Assembly: GCA_964478735.1 (NCBI GenBank)
Contig: CAYZJB010000028.1
Coordinates: 1 to 49,707, forward strand
DNA from: CAYZJB01 sp964478735
GTDB taxonomy: Bacteria > CLD3 > SB21
Direction: 5' to 3'
Length of the DNA: 49,707 nucleotides
Under the pieces are notes generated by a model. It ran no database searches. It was not told the origin of the DNA and worked only from the letters and a program-made list of their open reading frames with translations. The position numbers were made by a program, and so were the translations under genes. Below, piece after piece: positions 15,279 to 23,907 of this stretch (the stretch's first letter is position 1; every line of letters starts with the position of its first letter).

Positions 15279-16520
15279 CAATGTTTATCTGCATCGTGGC
15301 TGCTGCCGGTCACCTCGCCTCCGATACCAAACGGCGCCCTCGTCATCGACAACGACTGGATCGTCGACGTGGGTCCGCGTGACGTTATCAAACGGCGGTA
15401 CCCCACCGTGCAGGAAACATCATTCAAGCACGGCATCATCCTGCCGGGAGTGATCAACGCCCACACCCATCTGGAACTTTCGGTGATGCAGGGACTCGTT
15501 CCCGACGGATTGCCGTTTTCCAAATGGGCATACCGCGTCATCACGGAACGCGCCTCGTACGACGAAGCAACCACGATCACGGCGTGCCGCGAAGCCATCG
15601 GACAGTTGATCGACTGCGGTACGGTCGGTGTCGGCGACATTGCCAATCACGGCAACGTGTCGCTGCCTCTTCTCGAATCGTCCGGTCTTGCCGCCCACGT
15701 CTTCCACGAAGTCACGGGATTCCAGGACGCCGTGGCCGAATCCCGATTCGACGAGTTTCATCGGCGCTGGTCGACCATCGCACCGTCTTCCGTGTCGCAC
15801 TCGATCACGCCGCACGCCCTGTATTCCGTATCCCCTCGATTGCTCCGATTCATCGACGACCATGCCCGACAAAATCAACAGCGACTCTCGATCCATCTGG
15901 CCGAGTCCATCGATGAAGTAAACTTTCTGCGGAGCGGGACGGGACCGATGAAAACCATGATCGAAAAACTCGGACGCTGGGACGGATCGTGGAAAATACC
16001 GTCGGCGACTCCCGTCGGTTACGCCGAGACACTCCGGTTTCTCGGACCGCACGTCGTGGCCGTGCATGCCGTACATGTTTCCGATCACGACATCGCCGTT
16101 CTTCGTTCGAGCGGCGTTTCCGTCTGCCTGTGCCCCAGGTCCAATCGTAAAATCGACGTCGGCGGATCGGCGCCAGTACGCCGGTTGATCGACGCCGGTA
16201 TCACCGTTTGTCTCGGCACGGATTCTCTGGCGAGTAACGACGATTTGAACCTGTGGAATGAGGCCCTGGCCCTCCGTCAACTGGAGCCGTCGTTGTCCGA
16301 TGGGGAACTGCTTCGGATCATGACGCTCAACGGCGCGACGGCGCTGGGGTGGGAAAAGACAATGGGAAGTATCGACGTGGGAAAATCATCGCGATGCATC
16401 GTTGTGTCGGGCGATTCGGGAATAACCGATCCCCTTTCCTTCGTATTTCACTCACCCCGCATCGCGCATCTGTCGCCGGCGATCAATCGACAATGCGTTC
16501 CGGATTCGAATACACGTTGA
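15276..16520 (+). CDS. Amidohydrolase, aminofutalosine-deaminase-like
   Basis: A 414-residue amidohydrolase-superfamily enzyme of the metal-dependent deaminase branch (relatives: MTA/SAH deaminase, aminodeoxyfutalosine deaminase MqnX, chlorohydrolases). Metal ligands are visible: H63 and H65 in NAHTHLE, H207 in SIHLAES, a histidine in VAVHAVHVSD (264/267), and D316 in GTDSLASN. The substrate-side motif CLCPRSN resembles proteins annotated as aminofutalosine deaminases rather than the NPxSN of MTA/SAH deaminases. If so, it converts 6-amino-6-deoxyfutalosine to futalosine in menaquinone synthesis, consistent with menG in the next operon. The substrate is an inference. The 3' end overlaps the convergent fdhD by 38 bases. 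Confidence 0.8.
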   Translation: MQCLSASWLLPVTSPPIPNGALVIDNDWIVDVGPRDVIKRRYPTVQETSFKHGIILPGVINAHTHLELSVMQGLVPDGLPFSKWAYRVITERASYDEATTITACREAIGQLIDCGTVGVGDIANHGNVSLPLLESSGLAAHVFHEVTGFQDAVAESRFDEFHRRWSTIAPSSVSHSITPHALYSVSPRLLRFIDDHARQNQQRLSIHLAESIDEVNFLRSGTGPMKTMIEKLGRWDGSWKIPSATPVGYAETLRFLGPHVVAVHAVHVSDHDIAVLRSSGVSVCLCPRSNRKIDVGGSAPVRRLIDAGITVCLGTDSLASNDDLNLWNEALALRQLEPSLSDGELLRIMTLNGATALGWEKTMGSIDVGKSSRCIVVSGDSGITDPLSFVFHSPRIAHLSPAINRQCVPDSNTR

Positions 16521-17298
16521 ACCGGTCGTCGCGCAGGAAACCCACCAGCGTCATTCCCCAGGCGTGTCCGATTTTGACCGCAAGATTGGAGGGAGCGGAC
16601 ACGGCGGCAATAATCGGCAGTCTCGCACTCAGCGCTTTCTGGACGATCTCGTAGCTCAATCGCCCGCTGACCATCAGGACGTGCGCATTCGCGGGCCACA
16701 CGCCGTTCTGAAACAGCCAGCCCAGTACTTTGTCGACGGCATTGTGGCGCCCGACGTCTTCCCGTACGACGAGGCATTTCCCGTTTGCATCAAAAACCGC
16801 CGCCGCGTGAAGGCCGCCGGTTGAACCGAAAACCGTCTGGCCGCTTTTCAATTGATCCGGCAGCGTCAAAAGCCACCGGCTTTGAATCTTGCATGCTTCC
16901 GTCACGCGTTGGAAATGTTTTTCTTTCAACCATTCCATCGACGTGCGGCCGCACACGCCGCAACTGGAGTTGACGAACGACCGCCGATCCAGTCCTTCCG
17001 ACGATTCGACGCGCGTAAACGTTTCGGCGTCGACCGTGACGTCCACGCGGTTGTCTCCTGAATCGACGAGTTTTTTGACGTTCTGCGGAGTACGGACGAG
17101 CCCTTCGGACAGGAGAAAACCCAGGGCCAGTTCGGCGTCGTGTCCCGGCGTACGCATCGTCACCGCAATCGTCTGACGGCGTTTGTGTTCATGTACGACG
17201 ATCTCGAACGGCTCTTCAACGGTGAGTGCGTCGCGGTTTTCGGACCAGGCTCCGTTCCTGAACTGCCGGACGATGTGATGGGCAAGCGGTTTATCCAT
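16483..17298 (-). CDS. fdhD: Formate dehydrogenase accessory sulfurtransferase FdhD
   Basis: FdhD takes sulfur from a cysteine desulfurase and delivers it to the bis-MGD molybdenum cofactor of formate dehydrogenase, without which the enzyme is inactive. The protein is 271 residues, the usual length. The diagnostic CxxC loop is present (SSCGVCG, C113 and C116), as are the family motifs TPGHDAELALGFLLSEG, STGGLHAAAVF, REDVGRHNAVDKVLGW and VSGRLSYEIVQKA. It is the last gene of a leftward operon, its ATG overlapping the end of dinB by 8 bases. Its likely client, fdhA, is 27 kb away. The tail overlaps the convergent amidohydrolase gene. Confidence 0.96.
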   Translation of the reverse strand: MDKPLAHHIVRQFRNGAWSENRDALTVEEPFEIVVHEHKRRQTIAVTMRTPGHDAELALGFLLSEGLVRTPQNVKKLVDSGDNRVDVTVDAETFTRVESSEGLDRRSFVNSSCGVCGRTSMEWLKEKHFQRVTEACKIQSRWLLTLPDQLKSGQTVFGSTGGLHAAAVFDANGKCLVVREDVGRHNAVDKVLGWLFQNGVWPANAHVLMVSGRLSYEIVQKALSARLPIIAAVSAPSNLAVKIGHAWGMTLVGFLRDDRFNVYSNPERIVD

Positions 17299-17848
17299 GA
17301 CTGGAATTCAGTTGAGACTCAAGCCGTTCGGCCTGCCGCAGATGGCGGTCGCGATGACCGAGAAGAATGGCGAAACAATCGCCGAGATTGAATCGAAAAA
17401 AACGCGAGACCGGAGAAACCATTATGATCCGGTTGAGATCGAGGCCGTCCGCTGAAGCAATTCGCTGACGCACCGTCTGCTCATGCGCGTCAAATTCATC
17501 CCACAACGTGAGATCGAACGAACGCACGGCGGGCCGAAAAATGATCGGCGCCTTCATGCGGCGGCCCTCCGGACCCACCTGCCTGGCAAACCATTTTCCA
17601 AACCATGTGGGGCGAAACCGGTAATCGTTTGCGGCCGTCCGATCACGTCGCGCGATCGCGTTCGTCAACTGCGGTAGGTACGTGGCTTCGGATGTGATGA
17701 TATGATGAAAGCATTGTCCGATGCTCCATACGTCCGGCCGCGGCCGCCAGTTCAGTCCCCGCGCATCGACTCCGGTTCGCAGTTTCACATAGCGCTCATG
17801 AAGCCGGTCGCTGGTCGCGAGCATCGCCGTAACATACGGATCGTTCAC
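17291..17848 (-). CDS. DinB superfamily protein
   Basis: A 185-residue four-helix-bundle protein of the DinB/YfiT metal-binding superfamily. The expected histidines are there: the pair in WSIGQCFHHIITSE near residue 48, and LGHRDRHLRQAERL near the C-terminus, which would hold a divalent metal. Family members include thiol-dependent transferases (bacillithiol, mycothiol) and many of unknown function; nothing here decides which. Translation is coupled on both sides: the ATG overlaps the SpoIIE stop by 4 bases, and the 3' end overlaps fdhD by 8. Confidence 0.8.
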   Translation of the reverse strand: MNDPYVTAMLATSDRLHERYVKLRTGVDARGLNWRPRPDVWSIGQCFHHIITSEATYLPQLTNAIARRDRTAANDYRFRPTWFGKWFARQVGPEGRRMKAPIIFRPAVRSFDLTLWDEFDAHEQTVRQRIASADGLDLNRIIMVSPVSRFFRFNLGDCFAILLGHRDRHLRQAERLESQLNSSHG

Positions 17849-19614
17849 GGCGTCGATCGCGCTTTGATCACGACGACGGTAATGTCATCGGACTGCGGCG
17901 CCGTTCCGCAGAACCGTTTGACATCGTCCGCGATGGCGTGCGTCGTTTCCTTCGCCGACATCGCCAGGGACCGCTTCAACACGATTTCCAGCCTGGATTC
18001 ATCATACTGAGCGCCCGATGGATCCATCGCCTCCGTCACGCCGTCGGTAAACATAACGATGCAGTCGCCCGGCTGCAGATGAATCGTTTCGTACTCGTAG
18101 GGAACGCCGGGCATCATGCCGAGCAGGAGCCCCCCCATCTCCAAGAGTTGAAACGACCCGTCGGGATGGACCCAGTACGGCGGGTTGTGGCCGGCATTGA
18201 CATAAGTAAACGTTCCGGCCGACGCATCCAGCACCCCGCCAAAAAACGTGATGAATTTGTCGGCGTCCGTATTCGAATAGATGATGTCGTTGATCCTGGA
18301 AACGATTTCATGGAACGGTTTGTCTTCGCTGCTTAATGCTTTCAAACTTGCCTGGACGTTGCTCATCAGCAGCGAGGCCGGTATGCCTTTACCGGAAACG
18401 TCGGCCACGGCCACGACGGTCCGTCTGTCGGATATTTTGAGGGCGTCGAAATAATCGCCTCCGACCTGCTGCGACGGGACGTTGAGACCGTACACTTCGA
18501 ATGGATCAAGCTTCGGGAATCGCGTCGGCAACAGCCCGGCCTGAATCTGCCTCGCAAGGGCGAGTTCCTCCTCCAGGCGTTTCCGCTCGAGGGAGTCTTC
18601 GAAAAGCCACGCGTTTTCGAGAGAAATCATGGCCTGATTGCCGAGCGTAAAGAGAAAATCCATTTCATCGTTCGTAAACGGTTTCTCGGAAAGTTTTTGC
18701 CCGAGAAGCAGAACACCTTTGGTCTGCTCCTGCGAGCGCATGGGTACGACGGCCACAACCGATTGATCGTCCAGAACGTCTCGCCATTGCGCATCCGCTA
18801 TGTCCTCGACTAACGACGATCGAGTCATCGCGAAGAGCCATCCCAAGTGTTCCGCCGTGAGCGCTAATTTTTCGAAACCACGGCGTTCCGCAGGAAGGAT
18901 ACTCTGGTCCCGGCGCAGGTAGATGGCAAATCGATTCAGCATCAATTCGCCCATGAGTCCGTAGGACAAAAGTTTGAGGGCTTTTTGCGCATCGAGCGTG
19001 GCGTTGAGCTCCTTGCCGATGTCGAACAGGGTGTGGAGTTCCTGGACTTTTTTATCCAGGCGCATGTTGACCGCTTTGAGTTCTTCAAAAACCCGTCCGT
19101 TTTGAATGCTGGTCGCGGCGATATTGGCGAGCGAGGAGAGAAACTCCACTTCGCTTTCCCGGTACGTTCCGCCGACGAGTTTCTTTCCAAACGCGGCCAG
19201 TCCGAGCACATCGTTCCGCAGAATGATCGGCAAAAACACGCGCAGCTCAAACGGCTCAAAAAACGTCACCCACGGGTACTTCTGGGCGTCCGCTTCCTCC
19301 ACCAGGAACGGCTTCTGCGGCATGTCCGGAATCGTCAAGCGCTTGCCGATCAAGTCGCGGGACAGACCCTTGAGTGTAAAAACCTCGAACTCATGATCTC
19401 CCCGACCGAGCAGAACCATGCCGCGGTTGATCATCATCCGTCCCATCGGGGACAAAAGAATATTATCGACGATCGAGGTGAGATTGAGCGAGGAGTTCAG
19501 CAACTGACTGATTTCAAAAAGTGCGGACAGCTCGATCAGTTTACGATCAACTTCGTCGGAGACTTCACCGCGAATGAGCGATTGGCGGGCTTCGTTTTTG
19601 TCCGGTTCATTCAT
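17845..19614 (-). CDS. GAF-domain SpoIIE-type (PP2C) serine phosphatase
   Basis: A 589-residue soluble protein with two GAF-like sensor domains (about 25-175 and 195-345) and a C-terminal PPM/SpoIIE phosphatase (about 375-585). The entry helix ELALARQIQAGLLP and the metal-site motifs VGGDYFDAL, VADVSGKGIPASLLM, YVNAGHNPPYW and MFTDGVTEAMD are all intact. Such enzymes usually dephosphorylate anti-sigma-factor antagonists (RsbU/RsbV partner switching) in response to a ligand or energy signal. No anti-sigma or STAS gene lies in the window. The start overlaps the preceding 54-residue gene by 8 bases and the stop overlaps dinB by 4, so it is inside a coupled operon. Confidence 0.92.
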   Translation of the reverse strand: MNEPDKNEARQSLIRGEVSDEVDRKLIELSALFEISQLLNSSLNLTSIVDNILLSPMGRMMINRGMVLLGRGDHEFEVFTLKGLSRDLIGKRLTIPDMPQKPFLVEEADAQKYPWVTFFEPFELRVFLPIILRNDVLGLAAFGKKLVGGTYRESEVEFLSSLANIAATSIQNGRVFEELKAVNMRLDKKVQELHTLFDIGKELNATLDAQKALKLLSYGLMGELMLNRFAIYLRRDQSILPAERRGFEKLALTAEHLGWLFAMTRSSLVEDIADAQWRDVLDDQSVVAVVPMRSQEQTKGVLLLGQKLSEKPFTNDEMDFLFTLGNQAMISLENAWLFEDSLERKRLEEELALARQIQAGLLPTRFPKLDPFEVYGLNVPSQQVGGDYFDALKISDRRTVVAVADVSGKGIPASLLMSNVQASLKALSSEDKPFHEIVSRINDIIYSNTDADKFITFFGGVLDASAGTFTYVNAGHNPPYWVHPDGSFQLLEMGGLLLGMMPGVPYEYETIHLQPGDCIVMFTDGVTEAMDPSGAQYDESRLEIVLKRSLAMSAKETTHAIADDVKRFCGTAPQSDDITVVVIKARSTP

Positions 19615-19771
19615 GATCGAGACGGCGTTTCCATTTTTCTTTTAACCGACGCCGTTTGTCGGCCAGATTCTTTTTTTTTGAACGGCTAAGCCAGATCATG
19701 TACGTGAACAGGACCAGCCCGGCCGCAATCACGGCAATTTTCGACAAATCGGACGTGTCGACGGCGTTCAT
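19607..19771 (-). CDS. 54-residue single-pass membrane protein
   Basis: This small gene runs from ATG 19771 to TGA 19607. It overlaps the ftcD stop by 4 bases (ATGA) and the SpoIIE gene by 8, so it is locked into the operon, which is good evidence that it is real. The peptide has an acidic start (MNAVDTSDLSK), one hydrophobic helix (about residues 10-29, ending FTYMIWL) and a strongly basic tail (SRSKKKNLADKRRRLKEKWK), giving a cytoplasmic C-terminus by the positive-inside rule. This layout resembles CcmD-type small proteins, but there is no cytochrome-assembly context and I do not assign it. Confidence 0.65.
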   Translation of the reverse strand: MNAVDTSDLSKIAVIAAGLVLFTYMIWLSRSKKKNLADKRRRLKEKWKRRLDHE

Positions 19772-20400
19772 CGTGAAAAGGACGACTCTACGTGCGCTCG
19801 AACGGCGGCCGCCCCGTCATCGACGGTACGCATCACGGATTCGGCCTGGCCAAGCACGTCGGCGACAAACGTGCGATCGTTCAGCGAACCCGCATTGATC
19901 CGCACGTTGAAATAGGCGCCGCGGCATGCCGCCTGCGTCATCAGCGCCGCAACGCCGGCGTCACTGACGGCGTTGGTATTGCCTTTCGTTGCCGCATCGC
20001 GTATCAAAACTATCGCACGGCCGCATGCCTTCATGACGTCAAGGGGAACGGCAGTGGCTTTTTGCGTCGCGGCTTCGATGGCATCGACGCGGCGTTTTTT
20101 ATCCTCATCCGTATCTTTGGGTAATGCAAATGCCGCCATCACGTCGTCGAATGCCGATGCGTCGCGTTCGATCAGTTCAACAAAGAGCGTTCGGATCTCC
20201 CGGGCCTCGGCGGCGATACGCTTCATGTCATCTTCGACGGCAGTGTATTTTTTCTTGCCGATCGTCACACCCGCCACCATTTCCGCGAGCGCCGCTCCGA
20301 GTGCACCGGCCAGCGCGGCGATGCTGCCGCCGCCCGGCGTAGGCGTCGACGCGGCCGTCGATTCGACGAACGCCGCGACGTTCTTTTCGATCAGTCCCAT
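19768..20400 (-). CDS. Formimidoyl-THF cyclodeaminase / methenyl-THF cyclohydrolase family
   Basis: A 210-residue stand-alone FTCD_C domain. The family signature near the N-terminus is intact (STPTPGGGSIAALAGALGAAL), followed by the helical core and the C-terminal RDAATKGNTNAVSDAGVAAL motif. Such proteins convert 5-formimino-THF to methenyl-THF and ammonia, or hydrolyse methenyl-THF to formyl-THF, feeding one-carbon units into folate. The first role would join the urocanase at 40393 in histidine degradation; the second would join formate metabolism. No formiminotransferase domain is fused or adjacent. It is 10 bases after menG, with GAGGA before the ATG, and overlaps the small membrane-protein gene. 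Confidence 0.88.
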   Translation of the reverse strand: MGLIEKNVAAFVESTAASTPTPGGGSIAALAGALGAALAEMVAGVTIGKKKYTAVEDDMKRIAAEAREIRTLFVELIERDASAFDDVMAAFALPKDTDEDKKRRVDAIEAATQKATAVPLDVMKACGRAIVLIRDAATKGNTNAVSDAGVAALMTQAACRGAYFNVRINAGSLNDRTFVADVLGQAESVMRTVDDGAAAVRAHVESSFSR

Positions 20401-20410
20401 GGCAAAATCC

Positions 20411-21142
20411 TCAACGTTTGATGCCGCAGTACAGCGTGACGATGCCGAACGTCATGTCGAAATGCCTGACGTGGGTAAAACCCGCATCTTCCATAAGCCG
20501 TGCAAATGCCTCCCGTTCGGGAAAGTGCATCACGGAATGCGGCAGATAGTGATATGCCTTTTTGTCGCTTGAGATCAGGCTCCCGATCCAGGGAAGCACG
20601 CGCAGGAAATAAAAATTATACAATTGCCGGAAGCCGATCAGCCGCGGCCGACTGAATTCGAGAATAACGACGACGCCCGATTCGTCGAGCACCCGCGCCA
20701 TTTCCTTCAGCGCCGCCGGAATGTCCGCCACGTTTCGAATCCCGAAAGCAATCGTCACGGCGTCCGAATACGCCGAGGGCAGCGGCAACATTTCCGCGTC
20801 TCCGGCCACCATCCAGACCTGGTCCTCCACGTCGTACCGCCGGATTTTTCTTTGTCCGAGATTCAACATGCCGACGGACAGATCGACGCCGACGACTTTT
20901 TCCGCACCGGCTTCGAGCGCCATGAGCGCGACGTCGCCGGTCCCCGTTGCCAGGTCGACGAGCCGCGGGTTCATGCGAAAATTGATCAACTTCAGCATCC
21001 GCTTTCGCCAGTAGATGTCGATACCGAGACTGAGCAGGTGATTGAGCAGATCGTATCTGGGGGCGACCGCGTCAAACATACGTTTGACGAATTTTTTCTT
21101 TTCGTCGATCTCTGGAAGATACGGGGATTCTACGACTGTCAA
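20411..21142 (-). CDS. menG: Demethylmenaquinone methyltransferase (UbiE/MenG)
   Basis: It methylates demethylmenaquinone with S-adenosylmethionine, the last step of menaquinone synthesis, at the inner face of the membrane. The protein is 243 residues. The family opening VKRMFDAVAPRYDLLNHLLS, the SAM-binding DLATGTGDVAL, the central DAVTIAFGIRNVADIPAALKEMARVL and the closing MTFGIVTLYCGIKR are all present. The start is TTG at 21142 with AGGA 6 bases upstream; the family alignment starts close by and no ATG is available. UbiE and MenG cannot be separated by sequence alone; menaquinone is likelier in this lineage. It is second in the operon. Confidence 0.94.
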   Translation of the reverse strand: MTVVESPYLPEIDEKKKFVKRMFDAVAPRYDLLNHLLSLGIDIYWRKRMLKLINFRMNPRLVDLATGTGDVALMALEAGAEKVVGVDLSVGMLNLGQRKIRRYDVEDQVWMVAGDAEMLPLPSAYSDAVTIAFGIRNVADIPAALKEMARVLDESGVVVILEFSRPRLIGFRQLYNFYFLRVLPWIGSLISSDKKAYHYLPHSVMHFPEREAFARLMEDAGFTHVRHFDMTFGIVTLYCGIKR

Positions 21143-21164
21143 GGGCTGTCCTGAATATTTGTTC

Positions 21165-21944
21165 CTACCGTTTCGCCGTGATGGAGGATCCGAAGCGGAT
21201 CACCGTCGGATACTCAAGATCGTCCCATGCGATGTCGCCGGGTTGATGTCCCGGCCGTGTCATTTCCCAGATTGAAAACGTGTCGCGGCCGAACGTGACC
21301 GGCATTTTTCCATAACGTCCGCCGATCGCAAGCAGCACGTGACGCGGCAGTTCGATGTATCCCACCTCGTATCCGGCCGCTTTCAATAACGCGGCGGCAA
21401 GGATGACCTTGTCCTCGCAATCACCATACCGGTCGTACAGCGTCTCGATGCCGTACTTATGGTAATCGCGATACGCCCGTGGATACGTCTGTTCGAAAAA
21501 TTCGTCCCTTCGGTACGCGATTCCCGACTGGACAAAAGAACCGATGAACAGCGGAACCGGGAGTCGGTACCGTTCTGCGAAAGCCCGGAGCGCACCAGCG
21601 AGTGCGATGACATCGTCGGCACTACGATCAACCAGCCGGGCGACGTCTTTTTCGTTGTTATGTCGGATGCGATGGGATAACGCTTCCGTACCGATCCGAT
21701 ACCTGACGGTGTACGCCTGACGATTATGATAAAAAATGACGGCGTCTTCGAGGAACGAGACCGTGTCGTTGGGAAGATCCAGATCGAAAGAACCTTTGGC
21801 GATGACGATGTCGTACACCGCGACGGACGATGAGTCCACTTCACTGCGCGACAAAAGTAGGAAAGTCGCCGTAATTAGTCCAATCAAAACTGTGCGGGAG
21901 ATCAGCCTGATGCTGCGGCCTGCAAGGGTTGTGAGGATATTCAC
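21165..21944 (-). CDS. Transglutaminase-like cysteine protease-fold protein
   Basis: A 259-residue protein with an N-terminal signal or anchor (about 15-33, TVLIGLITATFLLLSRS) and a transglutaminase-like domain (about 115-215). The catalytic pair is visible: C176 in YGDCEDKVILAAALLKAAGY and H202 in ELPRHVLLAIGG. This is the arrangement of bacterial transglutaminase-like cysteine proteases or hydrolases. Substrate unknown; it is predicted to face the periplasm. It starts at GTG 21944 with a strong AAAGGAG 7 bases upstream, and is first in the seven-gene leftward operon (22 bases before menG), making 21945-22150 the likely promoter region, although I see no convincing -35/-10 pair there. Confidence 0.8.
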   Translation of the reverse strand: MNILTTLAGRSIRLISRTVLIGLITATFLLLSRSEVDSSSVAVYDIVIAKGSFDLDLPNDTVSFLEDAVIFYHNRQAYTVRYRIGTEALSHRIRHNNEKDVARLVDRSADDVIALAGALRAFAERYRLPVPLFIGSFVQSGIAYRRDEFFEQTYPRAYRDYHKYGIETLYDRYGDCEDKVILAAALLKAAGYEVGYIELPRHVLLAIGGRYGKMPVTFGRDTFSIWEMTRPGHQPGDIAWDDLEYPTVIRFGSSITAKR

Positions 21945-22150
21945 GATATCGCTCCTTTAGAAGTGGGGCTTGCTCCTAAAGGGTTCAGGGCGTCGATCTA
22001 TCGGATAGAACGCATCGCGGTAAATTTTGTTTCAGATGCTCAACATTCAAATCGGCCCCTCTTCTTATCTCACGGCGCTTCATTGCAATTCTGAAATTTT
22101 CAGGATTCAAGCCGTGACACTCTGATTGATTGTGCCACAACAATTGCCAC

Positions 22151-22858
22151 TTACAGCGCCTTCATCTGTCTGAACTTCTGCGCCTGGCGGCGTGAAAGTG
22201 TAATCTCCATTCCACCTTTGATGACAACTTTCAGCGATTGATCGAACCATTCGTCGATCCGGTCGATCCAGTTCAGGTTAATGATCTGCTGCCGGTTGGC
22301 GCGAAAAAACACGGAGGGATCAAGACGTTCCTCCAAGGCATTGAGAGAGCGCGGGATCAGCGGACGGTGGGAATCGAAACAGACGCGGCAATAATTCCCT
22401 TCCGACTCCAACACGCGGATGTCGCGTACGTGTACGAACCAGCATCGTTCTCCGTCGCGGAGAAAAACACGGTCTTCGGTGTTCAGGACTTTCCCCGACG
22501 ACGCCGGCTCGATCTGCTGCCGAAGGCGTTCGATGGCCGGTCCGAGCCGTTCGGGGTCGACCGGTTTCATGAGGTAATCGAGCGCGTTGATCTCAAACGC
22601 TTTCAACGCAAATTGATCGAACGCCGTCGTGAAAATGACGGGCGGTACTCGATCCATGTCCGACAGCACGTCAAACACGCTGCGACCCGGCATCTGGATG
22701 TCCATAAAAACCGCATCGGGCCGGTATTTTCGAATGGCTTTCGCGGCGTCTTCCGCATTGACGGCCTCCCCGATGACGCGAATATCGTCATGTTTTTCCA
22801 ACAACCGCTTCAATTCGATGCGGGCCAACCGCTCGTCGTCCACGATCAAAACGTTCAT
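22151..22858 (-). CDS. LytTR-family response regulator
   Basis: Start at ATG 22858, overlapping the kinase stop by 4 bases (ATGA), gives 235 residues. The receiver domain (1-120) has the acidic pair D7/D8 and the phosphoacceptor D53 in FMDIQMPGRS, with the conserved Thr in IFTTAFDQFALKAFEINALDYLMKP. A LytTR DNA-binding domain (about 135-232) follows, with SEGNYCRVCFDSH, LIPRSLNALEERL, FFRANRQQIINLNWI and the final ITLSRRQAQKFRQM. It would bind direct repeats as a dimer when phosphorylated by the upstream LytS-type kinase. It is last of its operon. Confidence 0.94.
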   Translation of the reverse strand: MNVLIVDDERLARIELKRLLEKHDDIRVIGEAVNAEDAAKAIRKYRPDAVFMDIQMPGRSVFDVLSDMDRVPPVIFTTAFDQFALKAFEINALDYLMKPVDPERLGPAIERLRQQIEPASSGKVLNTEDRVFLRDGERCWFVHVRDIRVLESEGNYCRVCFDSHRPLIPRSLNALEERLDPSVFFRANRQQIINLNWIDRIDEWFDQSLKVVIKGGMEITLSRRQAQKFRQMKAL

Positions 22859-23907
22859 GCATTCACCGGAAGTTCGAGACCGACCCGTACCCGGCCGGAG
22901 TCTTGCGAAATACGCAGTTCCGCCCGCGATCCGTAGATCAATTCCAATCGCTGGCGAACGTTTTCCAGTCCCACACGCGTCGAGCCGGCCGATTCCTGCC
23001 ATTCGCCTGAATTCTCCACGTCAATCGTTATCCGTCCGTTTTCACGTCGCGATCGAATCACAATGTCTCCGCCGTCGGTCCGTGTGGAAATACCGTGCTT
23101 GATCGCGTTTTCGACCAGCGTTTGAAGCGCCATGACCGGCACCGTGGCCGACTCCGTCGCTTCATCGATCTGGTAAAACACGCGCAGCCGTTCCTCAAAA
23201 CGGATTTTCTCCAGTTCAAGGTAGTCCTTCACGATCCGGAGTTCGGTTTTGAGGTCGGCCACCGGGGCGTCGCCGGATTGCAGCGTGTAGCGAAGGATGT
23301 TGGACAGCCGCGTGATGGCTTCGTGGGCTTTGTGCGGATTCTCCATCGTCAACGCCCGGATCGAATTGAGCGCGTTGAACAAGAAGTGCGGATTCAACTG
23401 CGTTTTAAGCGACGCCAGTTCGGCTTCTTTCAACGTCGACGTCAGTTGAACCGCGTGAATTTCCGAGCGCCGGTAGTTTTCCAGATAATGGACGCCGAAA
23501 TAGATCGCCTGCCATATGAATACGACCACGCTCAGGTTGAAGACGTTGATCAGAAGCACGCCCGGTTTCAAATCGGCCGTTGTGAACACGTGGAAAACGA
23601 CCACGGAAAAGAACATGGCCGTAATCGTCAGCAGCATTCCGCCCGCCACGCTCAGTCCGAAAACGCGCGGCAGCAGCCGCATCACGGACAGACGGCTCCA
23701 TTCATTGAGGTCCAGCCTTTTTCGTATGGCATGCGTCAGGGTCAGGCCAACAACGGAAACCATCGTGAACGTTACGATCGCGGACCACTCCGATTTTCCG
23801 AACGATACGAGCAGCACGAGATTGACCGCGAGATACAGCCCCCATCCGCCGCCCTGACACAACCAGTACGTCGTTTCGCGCTTCAAGGTCGCCTTTTTCT
23901 GAACCAT
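22855..23907 (-). CDS. LytS/YehU-type sensor histidine kinase
   Basis: A 350-residue membrane kinase. Four hydrophobic helices occupy about residues 20-135, then a short linker, then the His_kinase domain with its characteristic phosphoacceptor site LNPHFLFNALNSIRAL (H174). The ATPase domain follows, with QTLVENAIKHGIS (N-box) and VENSGEW...GSTRVGLENVRQRLELIYG (G-box). It has no periplasmic sensor of size, so it probably senses a membrane-embedded or small-molecule signal. It overlaps the small glycine-rich membrane-protein gene by 25 bases upstream and the response regulator by 4 downstream. Confidence 0.94.
   Translation of the reverse strand: MVQKKATLKRETTYWLCQGGGWGLYLAVNLVLLVSFGKSEWSAIVTFTMVSVVGLTLTHAIRKRLDLNEWSRLSVMRLLPRVFGLSVAGGMLLTITAMFFSVVVFHVFTTADLKPGVLLINVFNLSVVVFIWQAIYFGVHYLENYRRSEIHAVQLTSTLKEAELASLKTQLNPHFLFNALNSIRALTMENPHKAHEAITRLSNILRYTLQSGDAPVADLKTELRIVKDYLELEKIRFEERLRVFYQIDEATESATVPVMALQTLVENAIKHGISTRTDGGDIVIRSRRENGRITIDVENSGEWQESAGSTRVGLENVRQRLELIYGSRAELRISQDSGRVRVGLELPVNA

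Noticed and set aside
22091..22103. CTGAAA-T-TTTCAG palindrome in the 21945-22150 gap
   Set aside because: AT-rich, short and not placed next to a promoter or a stop; likely chance.
21945..22150. Promoter for the seven-gene operon
   Set aside because: A promoter must be near, but no convincing -35/-10 or TTTG/TAnnTTTG pair could be picked.
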